From assembly GCA_937960895.1 (NCBI GenBank), contig CALCJD010000061.1, forward strand, positions 1-64,000: a stretch of DNA of 64,000 nucleotides. Reading direction: 5' to 3'. The notes under the pieces were generated by a model that was not told where the DNA came from, did no database searches, and worked only from the letters and a program-made list of their open reading frames with translations. This document shows positions 46,642 to 56,166 of this stretch, piece by piece. How positions within the stretch are numbered: position 1 is the stretch's first letter; each line of letters starts with the position of its first letter. Made by a program: the position numbers and the translations under genes. The stretch comes from an uncultured Spartobacteria bacterium. GTDB taxonomy: Bacteria; Verrucomicrobiota; Verrucomicrobiia; Chthoniobacterales; Terrimicrobiaceae.

Positions 46642-47217
46642 ATGAAACGCAGCGAAATCAATTTTCTCATCCGGTCCGCCACCGAATGCTTTGAAAAAAA
46701 TGGCTGGGCGCTTCCGCCCCGTCCCCGTTGGGATCTGACGGATTTCGGACTGGGTGACTGGAAAAAATACGGTCTCGTCCTCGTGAATCTCGCCGAGGAA
46801 CCGGAGTATTGCGAGAAGCTGATGTATGCCCGGCAGGGCATGACCACGCCGGCGCACGCCCATCGAAAAAAGAAGGAGGACATCATCTGCCGGTCCGGCC
46901 GTCTGGCGGTGAAGGTCTGGGCGGAACATCCCGACACCGCCGCCGGAAAACCGACCCGGGTGCCGCTCAATCATGAGGAGCACACGGTGGCCTCCGGAAG
47001 CCTCATCGAATTGCCGGCGGGATGGCGGGTGACATTGACGCCGGGGGTTTATCACGAATTCTGGCCGCTCTCCTCCGAGTGCATCATTGGCGAGGTCTCC
47101 ACCGCCAACGACGACCTTCACGACAATTTCTTCGTGAATGAGCGGGTCGGCCGGTTCCCGGGTATCGAGGAGGACGAACCGGCTCTGGTTCGCCTGGTGA
47201 GCGAGGCCGCGTCATGA
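46642..47217 (+). CDS. D-lyxose ketol-isomerase (cupin type)
   Basis: This 191-residue cupin opens MKRSEINFLIRSATECFEKN. The metal-binding histidines are in TPAHAHRKKKEDII, with further ligands in the PGVYHEFWPLSSECIIGEVS block. Characterised relatives convert D-lyxose to D-xylulose and D-mannose to D-fructose with manganese. It would feed a ketose to the PfkB kinase, with which its end overlaps by ATGA (47214-47217). Confidence 0.85.
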   Translation: MKRSEINFLIRSATECFEKNGWALPPRPRWDLTDFGLGDWKKYGLVLVNLAEEPEYCEKLMYARQGMTTPAHAHRKKKEDIICRSGRLAVKVWAEHPDTAAGKPTRVPLNHEEHTVASGSLIELPAGWRVTLTPGVYHEFWPLSSECIIGEVSTANDDLHDNFFVNERVGRFPGIEEDEPALVRLVSEAAS

Positions 47218-48236
47218 ACACCGCGGGCCTCATCGGTGCCGGCAACTGGATCGTCGATACGACCAAGATGATCGACGTCTATCCTTCGCAGGACACCCTC
47301 GCCAACATTTCGTCGGAGGAAAAAAACAACGGCGGCGGCGCCTTCAATCTGCTGGTGAACCTGGCGAAGCTGGGGGCGCCCTTCCCCCTGCATGGCCTGG
47401 GTTTGATCGGAAACGACGCGGAAGGCGACTGGATCGTCGGGCAATGTTCCCAACTCGGGATTTCGACCGCGTTGCTGGCGCGTCATGATTCCGCCCCCAC
47501 GTCGTACACCGATGTGATGACGGTCCGCTCGACGGGCCGCCGCACGTTCTTTCACCAGCGAGGCGCGAACAGTTTTCTTTCTCCCGGGCATTTTCCCTGG
47601 TCCCGGATGCACGGACGTCTTTTTTATCTGGGATATCTTCTTCTGCTCGATGCCCTGGACGCCCCGGACCGCGTCCATGGCACGGTTGCGGCGGGGGTTC
47701 TGAAGGAGGCCGGCCGGAGGGGATTTTTCCGCGTGGTTGATCTGGTGAGCGTGGAACGGCCCGACTACGGCGCGGTGATCAATCCTTCGCTGCCCGAAAT
47801 TGATCTGTTGATCTGCAATGAACTGGAGGCCTCCCGTGTCAGCGGCGTGGCCGTGCGGGGTGAGGCGGCAAATTTTCTTCCCGAAGGGTTGCGTGATGCC
47901 GCGGCGGTCCTGCTGCAACGGGGTGTGCGCCAGTGGGTCGTCATCCACCTGCCGGAAGGGGCCTATGCGCGTTCGGCGGCGGGAGAGGAGGTCTGGCAGG
48001 GACGGGTGAATCTGCCCGCGGATTGGATCGTCGGGGCCGCCGGCGCCGGGGACGCGTTTGCCGCGGGCCTGTTGTTTGGATTCCACGAGGGGAGGCCCAT
48101 GCAGGAAAACCTGGTGCGGGGTGTCTGTGCGGCGGCCGCCTGTCTGCGTCATGCGACCACCTCGGGCGGCATCCTGCCCCTGGAGGAATGCCTGGCTCTG
48201 GGCGCCCGGCAGGGATTTGCCCGGTTTCCCCGGTAG
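47214..48236 (+). CDS. PfkB-family carbohydrate kinase
   Basis: This 340-residue sugar kinase has the PfkB signature 2 GAAGAGDAFAAGLLFG with its catalytic Asp. The N-terminal substrate region GAGNWIVDTTKMIDVYP and NGGGAFNLLVNLAKLGAP contain the Gly-Gly hinge. It phosphorylates a furanose or ketose. By context it acts on D-xylulose, D-fructose or a related ketose from the lyxose isomerase, giving the aldolase substrate. It is translationally coupled to the isomerase and faces the DeoR gene, with only 10 bases between the stop codons. Confidence 0.87.
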   Translation: MNTAGLIGAGNWIVDTTKMIDVYPSQDTLANISSEEKNNGGGAFNLLVNLAKLGAPFPLHGLGLIGNDAEGDWIVGQCSQLGISTALLARHDSAPTSYTDVMTVRSTGRRTFFHQRGANSFLSPGHFPWSRMHGRLFYLGYLLLLDALDAPDRVHGTVAAGVLKEAGRRGFFRVVDLVSVERPDYGAVINPSLPEIDLLICNELEASRVSGVAVRGEAANFLPEGLRDAAAVLLQRGVRQWVVIHLPEGAYARSAAGEEVWQGRVNLPADWIVGAAGAGDAFAAGLLFGFHEGRPMQENLVRGVCAAAACLRHATTSGGILPLEECLALGARQGFARFPR

Positions 48237-48246
48237 CGGCGGCGAA

Positions 48247-49005
48247 TCAGTTTTCCGAAGGGGCGTGCAGTTTCACCCCGGCGCGCCGCACTGCCCGGGC
48301 ATCCTCCGGAATCCGCTCCGTCACCCAGTCGTCAAATCCGCCCCAGTCCGAGAACAGCACGGTGCTGGACTGCCGCCACTTGCTGGAGTCGGCCAGCAGA
48401 ACCTTGCGCCGGGTGCCGCGCAGGATGGCCCGTTTCATTTCCGCCTCGGAAAGTTCGGTGGTCGAACATCCCTCCTCCGTCAGTCCGGACGCCCCGACCA
48501 GGGCCATGTCGGTGCGGATCAATTCCAGACTGCCAAGCGCCGCTCCGCCCACGAGCGCTCCGCTGACCCGGCGCAATTCCCCGCCCGGACAGAGGACTTT
48601 CGCGCGTCCCTGCAGGGAGAGCCCAATGAGGGCCACGGAATGGGTCACCAGGGTGAGATCGGGCCGTCCGAGAAGAAGCCGTCCGGCCTCGAGGCAGGTG
48701 GAGCCGGCGTCCACAAAAACAATGGATCCCTCGGGAACAAGCGCGGCGGCCGCGGACGCGATGGCCTTCTTGGCCCGGCTGTGGCGGAGAACCTTTTCGT
48801 CGAAGGAAATCTCCGAGCGCACATAGGCCGGATCCAGCACTCCGCCGTGAACGCGCAGGATGTCGCCCGATTTCTCGAGGTCCGTCAGATCCCGCCGCAG
48901 CGTGGCCGGGGAGACGTTCACCAGTTTCTGAAGCTCGGCGAAATTCAGTTTCCGATGCTCCCTCACGATGCGGCGGATCGTGTTGTGTCGTTCGTGGGCA
49001 AACAT
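48247..49005 (-). CDS. DeoR-family transcriptional repressor
   Basis: This 252-residue protein has an N-terminal helix-turn-helix (ERHNTIRRIVREHRKLNFAE, then LQKLVNVSPATLRRDLTDL). The C-terminal DeoR sensor fold includes GSIVFVDAGSTCLEAGRLL and ALVGASGLTEEGCST. These regulators bind sugar phosphates and release DNA. It is convergent with the sugar module at 43777-48236, whose promoter carries an inverted repeat, so it is the likely controller. Confidence 0.9.
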   Translation of the reverse strand: MFAHERHNTIRRIVREHRKLNFAELQKLVNVSPATLRRDLTDLEKSGDILRVHGGVLDPAYVRSEISFDEKVLRHSRAKKAIASAAAALVPEGSIVFVDAGSTCLEAGRLLLGRPDLTLVTHSVALIGLSLQGRAKVLCPGGELRRVSGALVGGAALGSLELIRTDMALVGASGLTEEGCSTTELSEAEMKRAILRGTRRKVLLADSSKWRQSSTVLFSDWGGFDDWVTERIPEDARAVRRAGVKLHAPSEN

Positions 49006-49320
49006 GCGGCCTCAGCGTAGTCGAGACCGCCCCGCAAGCGAAGTGCTTTCCGTGGGGGCGGAGGGGGAAGCAATCCGACTTGCGGAGTTGTTTTGGAGGT
49101 TGGATGGAGCCATATTCTGACCAATGGCGCCGCTTTCCAACAGCCGCCACTCCCAGGCGGAAAAGGATCGCCGGATCCGCAGCCGGCCGAGGGATGCCGT
49201 TTGGCCCCCGCGGGGATCGTCTGGCGGGGAGGGGAGCATCGGGGGCCCCGACCGGTCCGACGACACGAATCCCGGCGGGTTTCTCCGACCGGGCGAATCC
49301 GGGGAGAATCCCCCTGTCCC
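49006..49320. other. Gene-free divergent region
   Basis: This 315-base stretch lies between the divergent DeoR and histidine kinase genes. I see no coding frame with credible composition. CCGCCCC (49028-49034) with GGGGCGG (49053-49059) and GGGGA (49301-49305) with TCCCC (49309-49313) can form small hairpins. The latter lies at the kinase ribosome-binding site (GGGGAG). Confidence 0.4.
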
Positions 49321-51657
49321 ATGAAGACGCCGGAAGCCCAGCGGTTGGAGGAGGAAAATTTTCTGTCGGCCCGGGAGGCCATCTGTCGACACACCGACGG
49401 GCTCTTTGCCTGGTTGATGGGGATCCAGTGGATTCTGGGGGTGGTCCTGTCGTTGTGGCTGTCTCCCGAACCCGGTAAGGGGGAACCCGGTGTTGTTTCC
49501 CCCCAGATCGGGGCGGCGGTTTTTCTTGGCGGGGCGATGACTCTCCTTCCGATTTTACTGGCCTGGCGGTATCCCGGCGGAGCGGTGACCCGCCATGTCT
49601 TCGCGGCGGTGCAGATGCTTTATTGCGGCCTGCTCATTCATCTCACCGGCGGACGCATCGAGACGCATTTTCACATCTTCGCTTCGCTGGCTTTTCTGGC
49701 CTTTTACCGGGATGGATGGGTGTTGTTCACGGCGTCCGTCGTGGCCCTGGGAGACCATTTTTTGCGGGGGCTCCTCTGGCCGGAATCCCTCTACGGAAGC
49801 GTTTCCGTTCCTCTGTGGCGAAGTTTCGAGCACATCGCATGGATTCTCTTCGAGGATGCCTTTTTGATTGTGGCCATCCGCCTGAGTCTGAGGGAGATGC
49901 GCCGGGTGGCGAGCCGGGAAGCGGAGCTGGAAATTCTCAACGCGGAAATCAAAAACAAGGTGCGGGAACGCACCAGACAGCTTGCCGACAGCAAGGAACG
50001 GCTGCGTCAGCTCGCCGACAGCAGTCCGGACGTCTTTTGGTTCATGGACCTTGATCCCCAACGTGTCCGCTACGTCAGCCCTTCGGTGACGCAGTTGTGG
50101 GGCATGACCCGGGAGGAGCTCTACCGCGATTCCCGGATCTGGGAGAAATGCGTCCATCCCGATGATCGCGCCAGGGTTCGTCGGACCTTTGCGAAGGCGA
50201 TCCGTTCCCGCGCGTCCAGCCTGGAATGTGATTACCGCATTGTGCTGGCGGATGGGAGCGTGCGCTGGGTGCAATTCCGCGGCAGCATCATCCGGGACGA
50301 CACCGGTCGGGCCGTGCGTCTGGGAGGGCTGGCCCGGGATGTCACCGAGGAGCGCGGCAGGGAGGCCGAACTGCGCAGCGCCCTTGAGCGGCAGACCCAG
50401 CTGACCGAACAGGCCCTGGCCGGGGAGCGGGCCAAGCGGGAATTCCTGGCCGCCATAAGTCATGAGATCCGGACGCCCCTCGGGGGAATGCTGGGATTTG
50501 CCGAGGCCACCCTGGACCTGAAGGGGCTGCCCGAACAGGCGGTGGAATATCTGCAAATGATCAAGGACGGCGGACGGGCGTTGATGCGGATCATTGACGA
50601 CATCCTTGATTTCAGCCGCATGGGAGCCGGCCGGCTGAGGATTGAAAAGGCCCCGTTTTCTCCGTCCCGCCTCCTCGAGGAGGTGCGCGCGCTCTTTTCC
50701 CATCAGGCGCGCACGAAGGGAATTTCCCTGATCGTCGAGGTGGCCCACAGTCTTCCGGACGCGGTCCTGGGGGATTCGGGACGGATCCGCCAGATCCTTC
50801 TCAATCTCGTGGGCAATGCCTTGAAGTTTACGCCTTCGGGATTTGTTGAAATCGAAGCCCGTGCGGTGCGGAATGGCTCCGGTGCCGGTCGTTTGGAGTT
50901 TGTGGTCGAGGATACCGGACCGGGCGTCCCTCCGGACCTTCTGACGGTGATTTTTGAACCCTTCACCCAGGCGGATTTTTCCAACTCCCGGGAATACGGC
51001 GGGGTGGGTCTCGGGCTGGCCATTTCCCGGAAGCTGGCCGAACTCATGGACGGTGACCTGCACGCGGAAAACCTCGAGTCGGGCGCGCGATTTGTCCTGT
51101 CCCTTCCCCTGGAGGTCGCGGAGCCTTTGGAGGAGGGGGCGGAATTTTCCCCGGAGGACGGGGCTCCGCTCCCCGGCGGGAAAATCCTGATCGTGGAGGA
51201 TGACAGAATCAATCGGGCACTGCTTCTCAACATGCTGCGGCACACCGGCTGTGACGTCGGGGTGGCGACCAACGGGCAGGAGGCCATTGATCTCTTCACG
51301 AAAATGCACCCCGACTGCGTCATCATGGATGTCCAGATGCCGGTGGTCGATGGAATCGAGGCGACGCTAAAACTGAGGGAAATCGAGAGGGCGGAGGGAC
51401 GTCCTCCCTGCTACATCGTGGCGCTCACGGCCGACATCATGCCGGAAAACCGGCGGAACTGCCTGGACGCCGGCATGGATGGCTACCTGAACAAACCGGT
51501 CAGGAAGGCCGAACTGATCGCCGTTCTCGGTGCGGCGGGAAAAGCGCGGGCCGCGCGCTGTTCCTCTCCGCCGATCCGGACCGAAGGGGTTTCCGACCGT
51601 CCGCTTCGGACGTCTGGTCGGACGGACAAGACGTCCGCATGCAAGTTTCGGCCCTGA
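49321..51657 (+). CDS. Hybrid sensor histidine kinase with receiver domain
   Basis: This 778-residue protein begins with an N-terminal membrane domain of about six helices (about 30-190) containing HIFASLAFLAFYRDGW and LGDHFLRGLLWPESLYG, a region shared by a group of kinases. A short coiled coil, a PAS domain (about 225-350; VFWFMDLDPQRVRYVSPS), the HisKA box AAISHEIRTPLGGMLGF, and the HATPase N and G boxes (NLVGNALKFT, VEDTGPGVP, GVGLGLAIS) follow. The C-terminal receiver has its phospho-acceptor Asp in DCVIMDVQMPVVDG and Lys in LNKPVRKAEL. The last 40 residues are low-complexity. The signal and output partner are unknown; no regulator gene is adjacent. Confidence 0.9.
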   Translation: MKTPEAQRLEEENFLSAREAICRHTDGLFAWLMGIQWILGVVLSLWLSPEPGKGEPGVVSPQIGAAVFLGGAMTLLPILLAWRYPGGAVTRHVFAAVQMLYCGLLIHLTGGRIETHFHIFASLAFLAFYRDGWVLFTASVVALGDHFLRGLLWPESLYGSVSVPLWRSFEHIAWILFEDAFLIVAIRLSLREMRRVASREAELEILNAEIKNKVRERTRQLADSKERLRQLADSSPDVFWFMDLDPQRVRYVSPSVTQLWGMTREELYRDSRIWEKCVHPDDRARVRRTFAKAIRSRASSLECDYRIVLADGSVRWVQFRGSIIRDDTGRAVRLGGLARDVTEERGREAELRSALERQTQLTEQALAGERAKREFLAAISHEIRTPLGGMLGFAEATLDLKGLPEQAVEYLQMIKDGGRALMRIIDDILDFSRMGAGRLRIEKAPFSPSRLLEEVRALFSHQARTKGISLIVEVAHSLPDAVLGDSGRIRQILLNLVGNALKFTPSGFVEIEARAVRNGSGAGRLEFVVEDTGPGVPPDLLTVIFEPFTQADFSNSREYGGVGLGLAISRKLAELMDGDLHAENLESGARFVLSLPLEVAEPLEEGAEFSPEDGAPLPGGKILIVEDDRINRALLLNMLRHTGCDVGVATNGQEAIDLFTKMHPDCVIMDVQMPVVDGIEATLKLREIERAEGRPPCYIVALTADIMPENRRNCLDAGMDGYLNKPVRKAELIAVLGAAGKARAARCSSPPIRTEGVSDRPLRTSGRTDKTSACKFRP

Positions 51658-51713
51658 GGCGTTAGGGAACGGCCGCGGAGGGGAGGACGGTCAGCACGCG
51701 CGCCGGGTTCCCG

Positions 51714-53030
51714 TCATTTCAATCCCGCCTTGATCATGCGGTGGCGCAGTGTGTCGTAGATCGGCTCGCCGCGCACCAGGGAGGACGTGAGCATGGCCCC
51801 GAAGCAGGCGACGAGCATCGGAACCATGAGCGTGTCCGTGGCGGTCATTTCGGAAATGAGAATGATTCCCGTCAGCGGAGCCCGCACCACACCGGTGAAA
51901 AAGGAGGTCATGCCGACGACGGCAAAGGCGACAACCGACAGCGGCGTTTCGACGATGCCCAACGAATTGAACAGGATGGCGAAAATGGCACCGAGGGTTG
52001 CCCCCACCAGAAGCAGGGGCGAAAACAGTCCGCCCGGCGTGCCCGCGGAGTAGCTGATCGGGCCAAGAAACCAGCGCACGACCAGAATCAACAACAGGGA
52101 GCCGAGGGGAACCCCGCCGTCGAGAATCTGCTGGGAGACGGGATCCCCGCCTCCCACGAGATGGGGCAGGAACCAGCCCACGATGCCCACGAGGAAACCC
52201 ACCGCGGCCGCCCGCATCTCGGCGGGCCAAGCCCGGAGTTTTTCCATCCCATCCAGCCCCAGGATGACGAGCCTGTTGTAGGCGACGCCGAGAAGGCCGA
52301 TGGCCGCCCCCGCGATGGCGTGGAAAATGAGATCCACCGTCCCGCCGGGAAGGACCGGCTTTACTGAAAAATCGGGGGCCGAGCCCAGAATGAGGCGCGC
52401 GACCGTGATGGCCGTGGCGGTTCCCAAGATCGTCACAACGGTCAGCCGGAGGCGAAAGGCCCGCGCAACTTCCTCGAAGACAAACATCGCTCCGCCGACC
52501 GGTGCATTGAAGGCGACGGCCAGACCCGCTCCGCCCAGCGCAGCCTGCAAATCGGTCAGGCATTCCTTGGTGGTGCGAAACCACCGCGCCAGTGAGGCGC
52601 CGAGTGTGGCGCCCATCTGGATGGTCGGACCCTCCCGTCCCAGCGCCAGTCCCGCGCCGAGACTCAGAAGGCCTCCGAGAAATTTGATCGGCACCACAAC
52701 CAGCGGTGCCGGTTCGGCTTCCTTGCGCATGATGCCTTCCACGTGCTGGACGCCGGATCCCGCGGCGATCGGGTGCCGGCGCACGAGCAGCCGCGCCAGT
52801 CCCGCGCCGAGGGTGGCCATCAGGATGGGGAGGAGGATGCCCGCCCAGCCGAGGGATCGGGCCCACGCGGTGAAGGCTTCCCGATGGGCGTCCATCCAGC
52901 TCAAACCGGCCCGAAATGCCGCCCCGACCACGCCGATCGCCATTCCTCCCAAAAGCGCGACCACACAGGCGCGGAGAAGTCCGGGGACCTGATCGGCGAA
53001 TTCGCCGGTTTCTTGCTGGGAATTTTTCAT
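51714..53030 (-). CDS. ClC-family chloride channel or H+/Cl- antiporter
   Basis: This 438-residue membrane protein has at least ten hydrophobic segments. The anion-selectivity motifs are GSGVQHVEG, GREGPTIQMG (with the gating Glu) and GGLFSPLLLVGA, where GxFxP is conserved. The C-terminal helices include SFFTGVVRAPLTGIILI. There are no C-terminal CBS domains. ATG 53030 is the start that gives a normal short N-terminus. It stands alone; a 197-base gap to the next gene shows no feature. Confidence 0.9.
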   Translation of the reverse strand: MKNSQQETGEFADQVPGLLRACVVALLGGMAIGVVGAAFRAGLSWMDAHREAFTAWARSLGWAGILLPILMATLGAGLARLLVRRHPIAAGSGVQHVEGIMRKEAEPAPLVVVPIKFLGGLLSLGAGLALGREGPTIQMGATLGASLARWFRTTKECLTDLQAALGGAGLAVAFNAPVGGAMFVFEEVARAFRLRLTVVTILGTATAITVARLILGSAPDFSVKPVLPGGTVDLIFHAIAGAAIGLLGVAYNRLVILGLDGMEKLRAWPAEMRAAAVGFLVGIVGWFLPHLVGGGDPVSQQILDGGVPLGSLLLILVVRWFLGPISYSAGTPGGLFSPLLLVGATLGAIFAILFNSLGIVETPLSVVAFAVVGMTSFFTGVVRAPLTGIILISEMTATDTLMVPMLVACFGAMLTSSLVRGEPIYDTLRHRMIKAGLK

Positions 53031-53227
53031 TTGGAATCGGAAGCCCGACGGAAAGGCCGAAAGGAAACCATTGGGCCGCGCTCGAGCATCGCTAGCGATA
53101 TGCCGTTTTCGCGGCGGCAAGGCAAGGCTGCGGCGCGGATTCCGTCGGACGACTTTTGAGCAATTTCGGCCCGCCTCGCCGGAAAAATTCGGGGCACGGC
53201 CGGGCGGGGGGAGTCCCGGGACGCGGC

Positions 53228-54607
53228 TTAAAGGATGGCGCCCTGTGCGCGCAGGGTCTGCTGCAGCTCGGGTACGTCGACGTCCCTCGGGAGGCTTTGG
53301 TGCCGAACGGCCAGGGCGGCGGCGGTTCCGGCCGCCTGACCGATGGCCATGCTGATCGGTGTGACCCGGACTGCGGCGAAGGCCTCCGCAGTGGCGCTGA
53401 GGCAGCGTCCGGCAATGATCAGGTTGTCCGGCTTTTCCACCAGCAGGCAGCGCAGCGGAATGGCGTAGGATCCGTCGGGCGGCAGATGCCGCGTGTGCGT
53501 TTCCGCCGCGTCCGGACTGTGGATGTCGATGGGATATCCGCCCCTGGCCACCGCGTCGGGAAAATCCGTTTGGTTCAGCAGATCGTCCGCGGTGAGACGA
53601 TACAGTCCGCGGACGTGGCGGCTTTCGCGCACTCCGATCTGCGCCGGACCGTCGCATCGGATGGCATTTTCAAAACCGGGGCAATGCTTGCGCACAAAGC
53701 GGAAGATTTCGTCACACTGCCGGCGTCCGAGGATTTCCGCGCGGGTGAGGTCGAACGGATCGTTGGGATCGAGATCCTGAATGCGCGAGGTGTTGATGAT
53801 CACCACACCCGGGGTGGCCGTTTCGAAAAAGAGCAGGTATTCCCGGGGAATGGTGATTTCACCGCGGGCCTTGGCCTCCTCCCAGGCCTTCCGGAATCCC
53901 CCCGCGCTGAGCCGGGGCGAACGCCGCAGCTTGTCGAGCCAGGCCGGATCATTGGGGTCCCGGTAAAAATCGTCCGGATGCTCCTCGATGTACGCCCGAA
54001 CCCGTGCCATGTCCACATTGGCAACCTTGAGGTTCATGGTCATGGGCTGCGTCTTTTGATCCGACTCGCGGCCCTTTTGAAAGGGGGTTCCGGCCTGGAA
54101 GGCCAGGTCACCATCGCCGGTCGCGTCGATGAAGATTTTGGAGCGGAATTCCAGCAGGCCCGCCTTGGTGCAAAGCGTCACCCCTTCCAGTTCGCGGTCG
54201 CAGGCCACCGCGGCGAGTTGCGCGTGGTAGAGCAGGGTGACCCCCGCCTCGAGGGCCATGTCCTCCAGCACCGCCTTCAGCGCCTCGGCATCGAAGGGGG
54301 TCACCGTGCTGCAGTAGGTGGTGGTGTCGTCGATGTGGCCCGGACTGGCCCCGCGCTCCGTCAGACGATCCACAATTTCCTGCGGAATGCCTTTTACCAC
54401 CTGGCGGCCCGCCGGATTGTGAAACGACATCATGGGGCCGACTCCCATGGCCGTCAGGGAGCCGCCCAGAAAGGGATGTTTTTCAAAAAGGAAGGTCCGG
54501 GCGCCGTTGCGGGCCGCGGCAATGGCGGCCACGGCTCCGGAGGGGCCGCCCCCGGCAACTATCACGTCATAGTCGGTGGGCGCGGAGGTGGGAAAACGGG
54601 GTGCCAT
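53228..54607 (-). CDS. FAD-dependent oxidoreductase (FAD_oxidored type), paralogue B
   Basis: This 459-residue flavoprotein has the FAD motif DVIVAGGGPSGAVAAIAAA, then EKHPFLGGSLTAMG, the second block IFIDATGDGDLAFQAGTPF and the C-terminal LIIAGRCLSATAEAFAAVRV. It shares the whole plan with the gene at 13185-14456 but is clearly diverged. The substrate is unknown. Two overlapping inverted repeats lie just upstream of the ATG and suggest a dedicated repressor; none is adjacent. Confidence 0.85.
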   Translation of the reverse strand: MAPRFPTSAPTDYDVIVAGGGPSGAVAAIAAARNGARTFLFEKHPFLGGSLTAMGVGPMMSFHNPAGRQVVKGIPQEIVDRLTERGASPGHIDDTTTYCSTVTPFDAEALKAVLEDMALEAGVTLLYHAQLAAVACDRELEGVTLCTKAGLLEFRSKIFIDATGDGDLAFQAGTPFQKGRESDQKTQPMTMNLKVANVDMARVRAYIEEHPDDFYRDPNDPAWLDKLRRSPRLSAGGFRKAWEEAKARGEITIPREYLLFFETATPGVVIINTSRIQDLDPNDPFDLTRAEILGRRQCDEIFRFVRKHCPGFENAIRCDGPAQIGVRESRHVRGLYRLTADDLLNQTDFPDAVARGGYPIDIHSPDAAETHTRHLPPDGSYAIPLRCLLVEKPDNLIIAGRCLSATAEAFAAVRVTPISMAIGQAAGTAAALAVRHQSLPRDVDVPELQQTLRAQGAIL

Positions 54608-54627
54608 AGGAAGACGAACAGGAAGAA

Positions 54628-54652
54628 CAAAACGCCGGTTTTGTAAACAAAA
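54628..54652. promoter_or_regulatory. Overlapping inverted repeats before the FAD oxidoreductase
   Basis: CAAAAC-GCCG-GTTTTG (54628-54643) and TTTTGT-AA-ACAAAA (54639-54652) share their middle half-site, giving three evenly placed CAAAA/TTTTG elements. They sit 21 bases or more upstream of the ATG at 54607, where an operator would overlap the promoter. Confidence 0.45.
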
Positions 54653-54702
54653 TACCCGTTGGGGAGACGGGGAAACGGGCGGGATGGAACAGGGGCGGCG
54701 GT

Positions 54703-55122
<420 letters not shown>

Positions 55123-55220
55123 GTCTCGGGACAACTGACGGTATGGGGAATGGAAACGTCGATGTGGAGATCCGTGGCGGGAATCCATGCCCGGGGGTGC
55201 AGGTCTCCCCGGTGCGGCGC

Positions 55221-56114
55221 TTATTCCACCGAAACTCCCAACTCGCCGAGGAGGCGGTTGAGGTCGTCGTTTCCGTAATATTCGATGGTGATGCTGCCGC
55301 GTTTTTCGCCATGCTGGATGACGACCCGTGTCGCCAGCCGGTGGGTGAGGAGGTTCTGCACCCGCAGGATGGCCGGGGAAAGCTCGGATTCGGCGGATCC
55401 CGCGGAGCCCTTTCGGGGGGAGGAGGTTTTGCCCATGCGGGCGAGGTGCGCGGCGGCCATTTTTTCCGCGACGCGGACCGAGGCGCCCTGACGGATGATC
55501 TGGTCGGCGAGGAATTTCTGTTCCTCGTGCGACTTGATGGAGAGCAGAACCTTGGCGTGGCCGACGGAAAGGCGGCCCTGCTTGAGGAGGGACTGGACGT
55601 CGGCGTGCAGGTCGAGCAGGCGCATGGCATTGGCCACGGCGGCGCGGCTTTTGCCCACGCGTTTGGCGATCTCCTCCTGGGTGAGCGCGAAATCGTGGTG
55701 CAGGCGCTCGTAGGCCATCGCTTCTTCAATCGGGTTGAGGTCCTCGCGCTGCAGGTTTTCGATGAGGGCGAGTTCCAGCACCTCCCGGTCGGTGGCCTTG
55801 CGGATGATGGCCGGGGCATCCGTCAGCTTGAGCTCCTTCGCGGCGCGCCAGCGGCGCTCGCCCGCGATGAGCTCGTATTTGTCGGCCACCTTGCGAACGA
55901 TGAGCGGCTGGATGATGCCCTGTTCGCGGATGCTTTCGACCAGTTCCTGCAGATGTTCGCTGCGAAATTCGTGGCGGGGCTGAAGCGGGCTGGCCACGAT
56001 CTGGTCCAGCGGAATGTTCTGCACGCGCTCGCCCAGTTCTTCGACCGGGGCAGGCGCCGCCACGCGCGTGTTGATCAATGCGCCGAGTCCTTTGCCAAGT
56101 GCCGGTTTTGCCAT
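55221..56114 (-). CDS. parB: Chromosome-partitioning protein ParB
   Basis: This 297-residue protein has an N-terminal ALGKGLGALI stretch and a CTP-binding domain (SPLQPRHEFRSEHLQELVES, IREQGIIQPLIVRKV, GERRWRAAKEL). The central helix-turn-helix LTQEEIAKRVGKSRAAVANA binds parS, and a C-terminal dimerisation domain follows. It loads on DNA near the origin to segregate chromosomes. The usual partner parA is not next to it: a lipoate ligase gene diverges upstream. No parS-like site was found in the window. Confidence 0.93.
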   Translation of the reverse strand: MAKPALGKGLGALINTRVAAPAPVEELGERVQNIPLDQIVASPLQPRHEFRSEHLQELVESIREQGIIQPLIVRKVADKYELIAGERRWRAAKELKLTDAPAIIRKATDREVLELALIENLQREDLNPIEEAMAYERLHHDFALTQEEIAKRVGKSRAAVANAMRLLDLHADVQSLLKQGRLSVGHAKVLLSIKSHEEQKFLADQIIRQGASVRVAEKMAAAHLARMGKTSSPRKGSAGSAESELSPAILRVQNLLTHRLATRVVIQHGEKRGSITIEYYGNDDLNRLLGELGVSVE

Positions 56115-56166
56115 GGGAAAAATTTTCGAATGGACAAGATGAACGCAGGACGGTGGTGATTTGGCA

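Noticed and set aside
55123..56166. A parS site near parB
   Set aside because: No sequence close to TGTTTCACGTGAAACA was found around parB or elsewhere in the gaps I read.
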